DNA of 64,000 nucleotides from Anisus vortex (GCA_949126835.1 OX421496.1:17251844-17315843), one strand, 5' to 3'. Shown: positions 1 through 12,840, counted from the stretch's first letter. A program made the numbers and translations. Notes: generated by a model not told the origin, from the letters alone.

Positions 1-169
1 CCAACATACACATTTAACAGCTGCGCGTTTCGTTCGTACCATACCACAATCAATGGAGTCGTTTTATGCATAGTTGGGTTTTTATAGACAGATGACGCAA
101 CTGACTTGAAGTTTTGTAGGTTGTGTATTGCAGTTACGTAAAGAGTATCTAGTTGTGCTTAAGTCATCA

Positions 170-212
170 CACACACACACACACAGACACACACACACAC
201 ACAGACACACAC
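170..212. repeat. (CA)n microsatellite
   Basis: Nearly pure CA dinucleotides with occasional CAGA interruptions. Simple repeat with no coding meaning. Confidence 0.95.
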
Positions 213-1246
213 ATTGTAGACATAAATATGATGCAGACACATGTTCAACTACTCAAGAGTTTCCCTAATGAAATATAACGCCTCAGATCATTTCGACTGG
301 ATCCTTATGGATAACTGGTAGATACAACTCTTAAAGACAAGATTCCTGTTTTGAAACCACCCGGGAATAACAGGAATCAATATACCTCTCCTCATCTTTT
401 TTTTCTTTGAATATTATTTTTTTTTAAATAGTTTTATAATATGTATTATTCTAGTTTATTATTTGAAAGAGTCTAATATAGAACGTGCATTGTTTTGTTG
501 TTGTTTTTCCACTGGCTGATTAATTTACAACAACATCTGGTCTAATTGCATCATAATAAGTGTTAAAATGTCTACGTCTATGAAGAAAGAAAAAAACTAA
601 AAGCATACTTCTTGGACTTCATTAATTAGGTGCATCGAAACTAAATATCACACATACACACATACAATTAACAATTGCCCCCTTCCCTTTTGCAATCAAT
701 TAATTACATGTACACAACTAATCAGCCCCCTCCCTCACTCTCCTTCCCCGCCTTCCTTTCTTCCCTTTATCATTTTACGGCGAGCACCCCCCCTCACTCC
801 CTCCCCCTCCCTCACTCCTTCCCCCCACCTAACTCCCTCCCCACCATTCCGACATGTTGTCCTGTTTGCCCAGCTCCAGGTGAAAGCAGAAATGAATACA
901 CACGAGGATCAATTCAACATCAACAGTTGACTCAGTTCTGATTGTAGTCTTTGGGAACACAATACAATGGACCCCCCCCCCCCCCCCCCAGTCGCTTGTG
1001 GCTTCTAGCAAACTGGACATTTCGGCTGTAAATGTTGAAATGATTCTTTTGTTCTACCCATTGGGGAGCTGATTCAATTGTGGCTAAAACCCTTAGAAAA
1101 TCGAGGCCGTACCATGGCGCTATCTGTTTATTCTTCATGGATCGGAATCTAGAGTTAGGGAAGTCAACACTATGCAACGAAAGTCACGGATGAGATATGA
1201 AATGTACTCACTCTTCAGTTGTTTTTTTTTGTTGTTTTTTTGGTTG
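213..1246. other. A+T-rich unique DNA, no gene seen
   Basis: A C-rich low-complexity patch (about 725-845) and a run of about 20 C at 970-989 are the only structure. The short ORFs here come from the C-rich stretch and show no protein-like composition. Confidence 0.6.
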
Positions 1247-1985
1247 TCGTCAGTTAAACCTTTTTCTATAACATTTTATCGCCACTTAAACCTTTCTGTT
1301 CAACATGTTGTCATCACTTAAACCTTTCTCTTCAACATGTTGTCATCACTTAAACCTTTCTGTTCAACATGTTGTCATCACTTAAACCTTTCTGTTCAAC
1401 ATGTTGTCATCACTTAAACCTTTCTCTTCAACATGTTGTCATCACTTAAACCTTTCTCTTCAACATGTTGTCATCACTTAAACCTTTCTCTTCAACATGT
1501 TGTCATCACTTAAACCTTTCTCTTCAACATGTTGTCATCACTTAAACCTTTCTCTTCAACATGTTGTCGTCACTTAAACCTTTCTGTTCAACATGTTGTC
1601 ATCACTTAAACCTTTCTCTTCAACATGTTGTCGTCACTTAAACCTTTCTGTTCAACATGTTGTCATCACTTAAACCTTTCTCTTCAACATGTTGTCATCA
1701 CTTAAACCTTTCTCTTCAACATGTTGTCATCACTTAAACCTTTCTATACAACATTTTGTCATCACTTAAACCTTTCTGTTCAACATGTTGTCATCACTTA
1801 AACCTTTCTCTTCAACATGTTGTCATCACTTAAACCTTTCTCTTCAACATGTTGTCATCACTTAAACCTTTCTCTTCAACATGTTGTCATCACTTAAACC
1901 TTTCTCTTCAACATGTTGTCATCACTTAAACCTTTCTTTACAATATTTTGTCATAAATCAAACTGTGTTTCAACATTTTGTTCTT
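1247..1985. repeat. 32-bp minisatellite, about 22 units
   Basis: The unit reads approximately cacttaaacctttctcttca followed by acatgttgtcat, and starts recur every 32 bp (for example 1321 and 1353). Interior units are almost identical and differ mainly at one position (ctCttc versus ctGttc). Units at both edges (1247-1300 and 1930-1985) are diverged, the usual picture for an array homogenised in its centre. There is no spacer variation, so this is not CRISPR-like. Confidence 0.95.
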
Positions 1986-2599
1986 CAACCTGTTCTCACA
2001 ATCTCTGATGATTAATTCAACAAAAAATATTTTGTAACATTTTTTTTTAAACATTTTAAAATTATTTTCTATTTTTGGTAAGATGGGCTGGGTTGGGCAA
2101 CTCTGTGTTTATTTGTGAGATAAAGTTGTCCTGTCTAGTATTTGTTTACTTACTTCTTGTGCTTGTTAAAATTGTGACTGCAACAAAACACACCACCTTG
2201 TTTAGACAAACATTCCAGAAATATCTTAAACATTTCACCCTCGCTACTTTCCTCGACGAAGGATTAGAAAAAAAAATAATTAAGAAAGGAAAAATACTTT
2301 TTAGGATCCTACCAGCTTGGAAGAAAGCTATATTATATGAACAAACTGGATGGAGTCATATCTTGCTCAAGTTTAGACATTCCTCTTATTTCTAGACATA
2401 AGTTTATTGTCTTACAAGCCCCTGTTATGTTTGCGTGTAAGTTTCTCATTCTCCCCCCCCCCCCCCCATTTTTATCTCAGGCTTCTAAAGGTTTCTTTCA
2501 CTTAGACTACTCTGCAATTATTCCAGCCCAGTGTCCAGAGAATGACCCCCCCCCCATTGTCCACTTCAGATCATGACCACTGGTCTCATAAAGCCCATA

Positions 2600-2622
2600 A
2601 CCCGGCATTCAAGAGGCGGATC

Positions 2623-2657
<35 letters not shown>

Positions 2658-2668
2658 AAGAGAGAGAG
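2600..2668. repeat. (GA)n microsatellite
   Basis: GA dinucleotide run with a few AAAG interruptions, just upstream of the 26-bp duplication at 2795-2855. Confidence 0.9.
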
Positions 2669-2794
2669 CCATTTAGGGCACTGGACAATGGACCGGGGGC
2701 ACGAGCGTCTAGTGGCTAGCTTTAATCACTTCCCACAATCCTCAGTGGGTGTTTGTTTTTTAATTCTTTTACGTTTTTCTTGTCTTGCCGGACG

Positions 2795-2860
2795 GTACCT
2801 TGTGATCCCGTTGTAATGGTCATGTGATCATCCCGTTGTAATGGTCATGTGATCATCGGG
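2795..2860. repeat. 26-bp direct duplication
   Basis: Two adjacent copies of a segment that includes cccgttgtaatggtcatgtg, followed by a partial third. A small local tandem duplication. Confidence 0.8.
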
Positions 2861-2974
2861 TTAGAACGGGACAAAGTGGCCCAACTCCACCGGGTGGAAT
2901 TATCTGTTGGGTGGAGGGCGTGGTGTCAAAAGTGTCAGGCTCGCGTGCTGGTTGAATTCTGATTATAATTTTAT

Positions 2975-4420
2975 GGTTTCTACACTATGGTCTCTACACT
3001 ATGGTCGCTACTCTCTACACAATGGTCTCTACACTATGGTCTCTACACTATGGTCTCTACACTGTGGTCTCTACACTGTGGTCTCTACACTGTGGTCTCT
3101 ACACTGTGGTCTCTACACTGTGGTCTCTACACTGTGGTCTCTACACTGTGGTCTCCACACTGTGGTCTCTACACTGTGGTCTCTACACTATGGTCTCCAC
3201 ACTGTGGTCTCTACACTGTGGTCTCTACACTGTGGTCTCTACACTGTGGTCTCTACACTGTGGTCTCTACACTGTGGTCTCTACACTGTGGTCTCCACAC
3301 TGTGGTCTCTACACTGTGGTCTCCACACTGTGGTCTCTACACTGTGGTCTCTACACTGTGGTCTCTACACTGTGGTCTCTACAATGTGGTCTCTACACTG
3401 TGGTCTCTACACTGTGGTCTCCACACTGTGGTCTCCACACTGTGGTCTCTACACTGTGGTCTCTACACTGTGGTCTCTACACTGTGGTCTCTACACTGTG
3501 GTCTCTACACTGTGGTCTCTACACTGTGGTCTCTACACTGTGGTCTCTACACTGTGGTCTCTACACTGTGGTCTCTACACTGTGGTCTCTACACTATGGT
3601 CTCTACACTGTGGTCTCTACACTGTGGTCTCTACACTGTGGTCTCTACACTGTGGTCTCTACACTGTGGTCTCTACACTGTGGTCTCTACACTGTGGTCT
3701 CTCCACTGTGGTCTCTACACTATGGTCTCTACACTATGGTCTCTACACTATGGTCTCTACACTGTGGTCTCTACACTATGGTCTCTACACTGTGGTCTCT
3801 ACACTGTGGTCTCTACACTGTGGTCTCTACACTATGGTCTCTACACTATGGTCTCTACACTATGGTCTCTACACTGTGGTCTCTACACTATGGTCTCTAC
3901 ACTATGGTCTCTACACTGTGGTCTCTACACTGTGGTCTCTACACTGTGGTCTCTACACTGTGGTCTCTACACTGTGGTCTCTACACTGTGGTCTCTACAC
4001 TGTGGTCTCTACACTGTGGTCTCTACACTGTGGTCTCTACACTGTGGTCTCTACACTGTGGTCTCTACACTGTGGTCTCTACACTGTGGTCTCCACACTG
4101 TGATCTCTACACTGTGGCCTCCACACTGTGGTCTCCACACTGTGGTCTCTACACTGTGGTCTCTACACTGTGGTCTCTACACTGTGGTCTCTACACTGTG
4201 GTCTCTACACTGTGGTCTCTACACTGTGGTCTCTACACTATGGTCTCTACACTATGGTCTCTACACTATGGTCTCTACTCTGTGGTCTCTACACTGTGGT
4301 CTCTACACTATGGTCTCTACACTGTGGTCTCTACACTATGGTCTCTACACTATGGTCTCTACACTATGGTCTCTACACTATGGTCTCTACACTGTGGCCT
4401 CCACACTGTGGTCTCTACAC
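2975..4420. repeat. 14-bp minisatellite, about 103 units
   Basis: The unit is ggtctctacactgt, with variants ctatgg, ctccac and a few single changes. Because 14 is not a multiple of 3 and the unit holds no stop in any forward register, all three plus-strand frames stay open for over 1 kb. This produces several 400-490 codon ORFs whose product is an endless 14-residue repeat. These ORFs are artefacts of the array: each frame encodes the same repeat, there is no flanking coding sequence, and no exon signals are visible. Units with ctatgg cluster near 2975-3060, 3710-3910 and 4230-4390, hinting at block-wise duplication. Confidence 0.97.
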
Positions 4421-5085
4421 ATATAACATATTACAACATCTTTTCTTTCTTGTATTTAATTTAATTTAAACGTAATCACATATTTATGCCCGGCGCATCT
4501 ATTGATTGACAATCCTCCCGATAAACTCCTATTAACTCGTTGATAATAATCACAAAGAAAACAATTTGCTTATCGCTTATAAATGAATATACATTTGATT
4601 GGTTTTCATATTGAATAACATTAAACATTGTGAAACGTAGCATCGTTGTCCGTAATAGGAGAATAGGGTGGGGATCTTTAGATTCATTTAACATTCATGA
4701 TGACGAAAATGTCAAGTTACAGTTACAGATAGACGTAGATAAGTTGTGGTCATGCATGAATTCAATCATAGTGTTATATCTTAGATTGATTCAAAATAAC
4801 AGTCAAGAATGATTGAACTACTTGATGAATACTTTATATGATGGTGTTTTGTTACATGAATAAAAACTGCTTTGTAATTAATTCATTCCAGCGTTTCCAT
4901 GGACACGTGCACTCTGCGATTTCAACAACAAAAAACCCTTTTTTTTTTAAAACCGAATGTGAAAATATTTTTTTATTTTACTAGTGGTGAAGAGAGAAAA
5001 AAAATATTTAGCTCGAAATTGTGCCGAATCAGTTCCAGAATAACTTACAAACATTGAAAATTTAACATTGGGATACATAGTCAGG
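4421..5085. other. A+T-rich unique DNA, nothing recognised
   Basis: No repeat unit, gene signature or transposon end seen between the 14-bp array and the SINE copy downstream. Confidence 0.5.
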
Positions 5086-5089
5086 GTTT

Positions 5090-5280
5090 TTCATTAGATT
5101 TCAATGGGGCACCAGCTCTGATCGGTACCTGACTTTAGTTGTTTAGTTGTGGTAAAGTATTGGCGGCTGGGCATTAAGGCTGGCCACACAATCTCTTAGT
5201 TTACCGTGACCACAGAACCTGGGTGAACGCTGCCTCACCGATCCTATGGATCAATTTGGTCCGACGGGATAGTTAGCTTT
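5090..5280 (+). mobile_element. SINE copy, 5'-truncated
   Basis: Matches the body and tail of the tRNA-derived SINE family seen more fully at 54.2 kb. The shared pieces, in order, are the tacctgactttagtt block, ggcggctgggcatt, the accgtgaccacagaacc block, and the tail ctcaccgatcctatggatca followed by tttggtccgacgggata. The tRNA-like head is absent. The copy is diverged from the others, so it is probably old. Confidence 0.75.
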
Positions 5281-5284
5281 TTTT

Positions 5285-7160
5285 CCCCTATTATATTATA
5301 TTATCAAAGAGATTAATCTAATAAATGGGCAACAGTACTCTTGTGTCTGTTTAAAAAACACGCACACACACACAATCACGTTTTATGCAGCTTATGAACG
5401 AGTTGGCGGAGTTGAAACCACACAGGCACACAGAAACACATACAAACACGCATACACACACATACATATTCAAATGTGCGCTTGTGGGACAGGTGGGATG
5501 TGTGAGGCGATTACATGATAAATAGCCAATTAAATTCTGCACCTTTTTTTGTTTGTTAAAATTGTCATGATTGTCTTAACTGGTTAAATTCAAATCCCTG
5601 ACATTCCTTAGTCTGTTCTCACGTTTATATCGAATAATTGATGCTCACCCGACCCACCCACATAAACATACACACACATAGACACGATTAGTGCTCCTTG
5701 CTGAAATAATCCGGCATTCAGTTCTTATCTCGCCTTGGGAAGACGTTTTAATGGTTCCTTTCCCACCTCCCACTTCACTCTTTCCTGGATAGATACGCGG
5801 AGTATCGAGATGGCGGCGTCAGGGCGCCTATTTACCACCAAATGTCACCCTGCGCTGGCAAGTCGTGCACCGTTTGATCTTGGTCATTCAACTGCACCGC
5901 TAGATTCTATGTGTTGGGCAATGAGAAACGAACCAGAACTATCTGTTTCTTGGAGAGATAAGGAAGAAAGTTGTAACAATTTAAGTTGTAAAAACTTTTT
6001 TTCTTTCTTTCTTTCCTTTTTTTACAAATATTTTATTATATAAGCTAGCAATATATTGTCACAAATAACTCTCATTTAATAATATATTCTAGGCGTCTCA
6101 AGTTTTCAGTCGATGTGTTGTTTTAAAATAGTTGCCAGGTAGTTCACAGTGAAAGGTTGATCATGATTCTTTTCCAAATGAAATTTGAAGTTGGTTTAAA
6201 AAAAAAAAAAGCAAAGCTTACAAAGCTTAAACCGCATTTTATTTTCTCATTGAGTAGGATTTATTAATGTTAATGTACATCTTTTTTTGTTTGTTGCCAT
6301 TAACATTAAAGGTATATTATGGAAAAAAAAAGAATGCCAAATCAAAACGGAAACTCCCAATTACCGAGAAAACAACAACACCCCCCCTCCCTAAAAAAAA
6401 TGTATCTAAAATCAAACCAACCTAAACTTACTAATACTCGGACATTGGGGGAGGAATGTTCCATTGGTTCTTATTGTTGACCTGTAAATTGCATCATTTT
6501 CTCGTCCAGAACATCTTCACTATTTTTATTTTTTATTTTTTAAACTTTGTATTAATTTCTAGTTTTAATTATTTGTATTATAATTTGCAATTCAGTAGTG
6601 TTTTTTTTTTCATCATTGTTGTATATAACATCGGTCCAAATTATCCAGCTATTCCTTCCTAATCCATACATTATTTCATACTGAACAATAACTTATCTTC
6701 ATTTGGTCAAAGACGCCGTATCCACGTGTTTTGTTTTTTGCTGAAATATACTCTCTAAAGCCTATAGCTCTGTATTATTTACGATTCATTTTACACAAAG
6801 TAATTACATAGATTTTTTATTTCGTTTCAGTTAAACTAATATCCCATAATTTAAATTAAGAGTTATATATTCATTGACTTTGTTTTGCCATGATATTTTC
6901 CAAGTAACTTGATCCACTCTTTAACCGTGTGTTTTTTTTTTTTTTTTTTAAACTGCTTGCTTTTAGAGCAATGACGTATATCAGCGTTTCTCAAATTGTT
7001 AGGCGCGATTCGGTACCGCGCCGCGAAAAGTAAAGTGAAGTAGCAGCAGCCAGATCGTCCATTTTGATTGGAAATTCTACTACTATCATACATGATATGT
7101 CTGCTCTAGTAGTGAGTAGGTCGATGAGATAGTGTGTGCATATCTAGTGTGTATGTTTCT
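5285..7160. other. Unique DNA with CA-rich patches, no gene supported
   Basis: CA-rich segments lie at 5355-5465 and 5665-5690. A 102-codon ORF at 5735-6043 (plus) has fairly balanced composition but no recognisable domain and runs into poly-T, so I do not call it a gene. The remainder is A+T-rich with homopolymer A or T runs. Confidence 0.5.
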
Positions 7161-7164
7161 TAAA

Positions 7165-7399
7165 TACAGCTTTCTCTCTCTCTCTCTGTCTCTCTCTTTA
7201 TCTTTCTCTCTTTCTCTTCTCTCTCTTTGTCTCTCACTCTCTTCCTCTCCTTCTCTCTTTGTCTCACTATCTCTTTCTTTCTCTCTCTCTCTCTCTATCT
7301 ATCTCTTGTTCTCTCTCCCGCTTTCTCTCTCTTTCTCATTCTCTTTGTGTTTCGTTCGCATTCTTACTTTCTCTCTCTCTCTCACACTATCTCTCTCAT

Positions 7400-7405
<6 letters not shown>
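7165..7405. repeat. (CT)n low-complexity tract
   Basis: About 240 bp of imperfect CT/CTT repeats, immediately followed by a TA microsatellite. It creates Ser/Leu/Phe-rich ORFs in several plus-strand frames that are not genes. Confidence 0.95.

Positions 7406-7467
<62 letters not shown>
7406..7467. repeat. (TA)n microsatellite
   Basis: An uninterrupted alternating TA run of about 60 bp. Confidence 0.97.
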
Positions 7468-7469
7468 CT

Positions 7470-10400
7470 ATGTGTATTATTATGTATATGTATGTTTGTA
7501 AGCGTCTGTTTGTAATTTTATATTTTTACATCTTCTAGTTGTTCACTATGTTTATGTCTGCATGAACTGCACGGCAGTTGTTTTTTCTATGTTAAATTCA
7601 ATAATATTTATGGCAATAAACAAGACCTGAATTAATGGTATTGAGAGATGCTGGCGTTGCAAACAACACTGTTCGAATTCCAGTAATAATTCACCTGCTG
7701 AAGCCTTGGTTTCCTCCAACGCCCGCCATAGTGCTCACTGTCGTCTCATTCATCTCCTGCTCTTCAAATGAATACACCAAATGCAGACATAGCCTCGGGT
7801 GCGGTTGTGGCGGAAATAGAAATTTTGAGTCCGAGCTCTCGAAATCAACGACCCAACTCCACTCTCTCTGTAAAGTCCGTCTTTGATACTAGGTGACATA
7901 TATTTATATAACGTTTTCATCACCTGACATCATATTGTGTGACACGGAAATGTATCAAACTATTCAATCTTTTTTTTTATCTTGTTAGTAGTTTTTTTTT
8001 TTGTGTTAAACGTTTTATAGAAGGAAGCGGAGGTTTTGGTTTTCTTGAAAAAATGTGCGGAGTTTTCGGAGTTTCTGAATTTTATCATTGGAATCTCTCT
8101 ATTATCCATATCTCGATTTCTAATTCTTTTCGCTCTCGCTCTCTGGCTCGGCCTTTATCGTCACACAACAATGTCGTAGACTTAGCTGAGAAAGTCGGTG
8201 ATAAGTTTGAGTAGATCGAGACAAGCGCGCTATAGAAGTATTGTGTAGGATGTGGGGGAAAAATATGGCAAAGGGGGGGGGGGCGGACTGGGGGAATTAG
8301 AACTGAAAGAAGATGATCATAAATCTAGACAACGTAGACATAACTATTTTGTTTTTTTTCCACTAATTGGTTGTGTCTAAGTGATTTGGACTTTGGACCT
8401 GACATTTCGGTTACATTCATACCGGGAGATTACGTGTTTCTCTTAAGAGTAAAACGCGAGATGCATAGTTCACAGTGAACTTGATATTTCTGCATAGATC
8501 GTACCGGAGATGATACATTTGCATATTTTTTTGTAATATTATTGAAGATGATATATTTGCATATATTTTGTTTTATTGAAGACGATATTTTTGTATACAT
8601 TTTTTGTATGATATTTTTTACATGGATCCGATCAGAGAAAATATTGCTTACATCTTATACCGTATTTGATATTTTTGTTTACATAGATCGCATTGGTCAT
8701 ATGTTTTTGCATAGATTTAGAAAGTGATATCTCTGCATGAGGCTTATCGCAAAATAAAACTGTTCTTTTCTTGCTTGCTATTTTTTCTTTGGCTTTATTA
8801 AAATCTGCAATGACCGGTGGCGGAGTTGTGTTTTTTTATTGTTCTGGTCGCCGTTTTTTTATAAAAATCTTCCTAGAAATTTTCCACCAAACTCTCTTGG
8901 GGAACACATGTTTATTTATCTGTGTTTTTCGTATATTTATATTTTTACATGATATTTTTTTTATATTGAGCTGCATACAATGTGTGTTTTTTTTTTTAAA
9001 GAGCAACTGTATGTATTAAAAATAGAATCACTTTCTTTTGTCCTTGTTGTTGTTTGAATTGTTTATCACGAAAGAAAAAGATATGAAATAAAAGTCAGTA
9101 GTCCCTCCCCCCCCCCCCCCCCCCATCTATGAGGGAAACAACTTATGTTGTATTTGCTAGTGGTTTTATTCACTGAGTAATCTGTAAGAAAAAAAAACCA
9201 AGAACTAAGTTTACATCAGTCTCTTGTTTCAATTGGTAGATTCCAATTAGGTATCGAGACTAAAGTTACATTTTGCTATTAAAAAAAAAGTGTAAACGTT
9301 ATTTAAAAAGAAAGATGTCTAAGAAAACCACCACCACAATTCGGTTAATAAAATGAAAATTGTCAATAGTATCAGCACTTCACGTTTATTTCACCTTAGC
9401 GCCATCACATAAAGAACAAAGTCATAATGTGAATGTGTGTACTGTTCGTCGTAATAGAATAGTGTTATTTATTGACACAGAACTCAACGTACTAAACCTA
9501 CAGAATGCCAACAAGGGAATTCAATGAGTGACTTGAATGAAGTTATTTCAATTACATTTCAATCACATTCATCGTGATTATACTGTGAGCTTCATATGTG
9601 TACACCCCACCCCCCTAACCCGCATTCCCTTATGTTTAATTACACTCGTTGTTTTAAATATGTTGTTGTTGTTGTTTTTGTTAGGTTTCATACAACAGTT
9701 TCGGCATTGATTATGTTTTTTGTTGTTTTTGTGTCATACTTTTCATGCTGGAATAATGAAGTGAAACCAAAAGCATGATTGTTTTGATTTGATTTGTTTG
9801 TTTGTTATTTCCAAGTTGGCATCGTATTACATGGAATAATTGATTCACTTGTCATCGTCTCCTTTACATGGTTCTCTTTACACATTGACTATTTATGGCT
9901 TTCTAATTAATGGCATGCCTTTAATTGAAAACACACAAAAAAATATTAAAAAAAAAATAATTAAACTAATGCTTGAACAAATAGTTATTTTCTTTCTGTT
10001 CGAGAGTTGTTTGTTGTTGTTTAGTTTATCAATTAGAATACATATTATACTGGTATATAAAGGTAATATAATCCATCGCTTCATGTTTCGCGTAATGCAT
10101 ACACTGGTGTTTCGTTTCTACGCGAGTCAAAATTTCATTGACTTCATTTAATCTTAACATTTTCTAATCACGATGTAATATTAATTAATATAGTCTTCGT
10201 TTTTTAAATTGTAATAAAAGTACACGCCTTCTTAATTCTAGAACAAAGGTCCTCACATTTATTTCCTAGGAAGGGGGCTGATTCTCTGTCCCACTAACAC
10301 AGTTGAAGTCTAAGCTTTTTAAGCTCGAGAAATATATGATAACGAATTCCAATATCCTCTGTCGATATCCTATACTGAACACTTGCGGGCTGGTTAAGGA

Positions 10401-10535
10401 GATAAAAGAAGTTGTATGCCGGGTCTATTCTCTTTCTGGGTGTCAAATTTAAGGCACACGGGCCACATACGACAAGGCCTACATTACATTCATACTGCGA
10501 AGGAACTTCAGGCGAAAATAAAACGTATTTAAATG
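7470..10535. other. A+T-rich DNA, no gene seen
   Basis: Degenerate short repeats around gatatttttgtatacat occur at about 8485-8730. Poly-G at 8274-8283 and poly-C at 9110-9124 stand out. No domain, splice-like exon or transposon end was recognised. Confidence 0.5.
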
Positions 10536-10540
10536 CTTGC

Positions 10541-10655
10541 TCAGTTCCTTTGGTTCCTCGTGGAACATAGGGCCCCCACAACATAGGGCCCCCACAACAT
10601 AGGGCCTCCACAACATAGGGCCTCCACAACAGCTCTGCAACGCACTCGATTCTAG
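10541..10655 (-). mobile_element. LINE 3'-end fragment
   Basis: Read on the minus strand, the last codons give VVEALCSTRNQRN then TGA at 10,543-10,541. This closely parallels the C-terminal end of the long LINE at 40.3 kb (ALTEALCSTRN...). The plus-strand words ggttcctcgtggaacatagg are shared between the two loci. Only the extreme 3' end is present, as expected of a truncated non-LTR insertion. It belongs to a related but not identical subfamily, and carries a 16-bp expansion described separately. Confidence 0.7.
10565..10628. repeat. 16-bp tandem repeat, 4 units, inside LINE scrap
   Basis: The unit acatagggcccccaca starts at 10,565, 10,581, 10,597 and 10,613. Units 1-2 carry ggcccccac and units 3-4 ggcctccac. 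The repeat lies within the last LINE codons and adds 48 bp relative to the sister element, so it arose after or during insertion. Confidence 0.9.
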
Positions 10656-10989
10656 GCAGCCATGTCAAGTTCACCCCATGAAAAGTTGCAGCTGTATTTA
10701 ATGGTCCGAAATAAATTTCTCATATGAAGCAAGCAGCTTTGCAGAAAGTAAGGCCGTGTGTGGGAGAAATCCCGCGTCCTCCAGAATTAGCGAAAATGAA
10801 CGTTTTAAAGTGCTTGAACTTAATGAATTTACACATTTAAAGTATATTTAGACGTTAGAATAAAGTAAATTTTCATAATACTTTCGATTCTGTGTACAGA
10901 TGGGCTTATAAATCCGGGCACATTTGTTTTTTTACATTTTGTCGCTGTGCAGGCAATAACCCTAGATCTGTTTCATTTTCCCCATAGAC

Positions 10990-12722
10990 CAGGGGTCGGC
11001 AACCTGCGGCTCGCGAGCCGCATACGGCTCTTTCAATGTCAAGATGCGGCTCTCCAGTTCCATGCGCAAATATTAATAATTATATTATGATATTTTCAAA
11101 ACTCATTAAAAAATATTATGCTGCAAAAAATAATAATAATATACTGCAAACAGGATAAAAACACTCAACAGAGAACAGTGAGGATAGGTGGAGTAGTGAG
11201 TAGACGGACAGCTGACAGACGCTAGTCACTACCACCTATATATAGCCAGCTACTCAGCGGACGTTAGTGTTTAGTCTTCCCCAGAGCACGGTTGCGTGTG
11301 TGTTAATTTAATCGCTTGCGAGAAACAACAATTTCCCGTTGTTTCAAGATTGGACGGAGTCATTTACGTTCATATGCAACACAGATGGCCTTCCGACTTG
11401 TCTCATTTGCCTAGAAAAACTTGCACACAATAAGAAGTCAAATTTGTAGAGACACTTTACTATAAAACATACCCGATTGGCTGCTAAATATCCAACCGGT
11501 GACGCACGGAAAAAAAAAAAACAGTTCAAGAGCTTCACAAACAACAATCGAGTTCTATGCTAAGTAATTGGGCGCAATCTTCAAATAATGTAAATCTGGC
11601 AAGATTAGCAATATCACTACAAATTGCAAAAAGAGGGATGAGTACGTCAAGTTTGTTTCATACTGGAGCTGAAGAACTGTTTCGTGATTACAAAAACAAA
11701 ACAGAAATCATGAAGAAAATCATTTGCCATTATCTGCTAAAACAATACAAGATAGAACTGCTAAAATGTCTTCAAATGTAACACATATGCAAGTGGAATA
11801 CATTCAACTGGCTTCTGCTTTATCAATTGCTATGATTGAGTCTTGCGACATAAAAGACACGGCACAAGTTAACCTTTTCGTCAGGTATAAGAACTGCTAG
11901 GATTGCTGCCGCCCTCAGGGCAAATTTGTGGATAAGATATAGCAATAGCTGTGCAAAAATGCCTGGAATACTATGAAATCGATATAAATAAAATCGTTTT
12001 CATAGCAATTGATGGAGCCAGAAAGATAACAGGAACACGTAAAGGGATAAAAACGATTCTTCGTTAAAAAAAAAACCACGAAATTTTAAACATTTCACTG
12101 CATAAGTAATCAAGAGGCGCTTTGAGCACATACATTTGCGGCCGAAATAATTGAGGTCATGAACTTGTTAATTAAAATCATTAACAGCATTTTGGCAAAA
12201 GCACTCTACTATCGCCAGTTTAAGGAATTTCTCGAGACATAGAAAGCCAGTATTCTGATCTATTTCTGCACAATAAAGTGTGATGGCTTTCCAGGGGTAA
12301 CGTATTTTAACGTTTTGCTTCTTGCTTGAGCGAAATAAAAACATTCTTCAATGAAAAAGGCATTGTCCGTCCCGAATTAAAAGAAGACAAATGGCTGCAA
12401 AAATTCAACACATTGAACTAAATGAGTTAAATGTAAAACTGCAAGGATGGATTCGCTGAAAGATTTGAGCAATTAAAAAAAAATGCAAAAACTATGGCGT
12501 TTATAGTAGGCTAAATCCCCTCAACACAAATACAAATGAGATCAACATTGAGGCATTTGGAATTGACGTTGGTTCGCTTCAAATGCAATTGCTGGATTTG
12601 AAAAATAAATCAAATTAAATACCATAATATTGAAACAAAAATGTTACTGGCTCTTTAAAAACTGGAAAATTGTGTAAATTATCACTTTTGGCTCTTCCGT
12701 CTCAAAAGGTTGCCGACCCCTG
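10990..12722 (+). mobile_element. hAT DNA transposon with perfect 8-bp TSD
   Basis: The left end begins caggggtcggcaacct (10,990) and the right end is its inverse, aggttgccgacccctg (ending 12,722), a 16-bp perfect terminal inverted repeat. The octamer ccatagac flanks both sides exactly (10,982-10,989 and 12,723-12,730), the hallmark target-site duplication of hAT elements. At 1,733 bp it is short for an autonomous hAT. The interior holds a broken transposase gene. The left subterminal region has a small palindrome around gcggctcgcgagccgc. This is one of the most secure calls in the window. Confidence 0.95.
11365..12620 (+). pseudogene. hAT transposase remnant
   Basis: Plus-strand translation in shifting frames gives pieces typical of animal ZBED/GTF2IRD2-like hAT transposases. 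An N-terminal finger-like piece (CLICLEKLAHNKKSNL, stop, RHFTIKH) lies at about 11,388-11,470. LARLAISLQIAKRG follows at about 11,595-11,638, and after a frameshift [19 protein letters not shown] at about 11,730-11,785. Several stops and frameshifts interrupt it, and the catalytic DDE and C-terminal dimerisation regions are too decayed for me to place. In a functional element the product would cut and rejoin the terminal repeats at 10,990 and 12,722. This copy cannot encode it. Family assignment rests on recalled family motifs plus the flanking TIR/TSD structure. Confidence 0.75.
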
Positions 12723-12840
12723 CCATAGACCAACACATCTAAAACTTCTTGTTTTTTTTTAATGTCTGCAACCGAAACCCGTGTTTGGAACCTACTATAT
12801 GAGTTCGCCCCCGGGCCAATGAGGTTGCTTCTGTCTACGC

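Noticed and set aside
1247..1985. CRISPR-like array
   Set aside because: The 32-bp units are contiguous with no unique spacers, and the DNA is clearly animal.
2907..4464. Three overlapping ORFs of about 400-490 codons
   Set aside because: All are readings of the 14-bp tandem repeat in different frames; each gives the same repeating peptide and none continues into non-repeat coding sequence.
7132..7538. Ser/Leu-rich 80-111 codon ORFs
   Set aside because: Generated by the CT and TA microsatellites.
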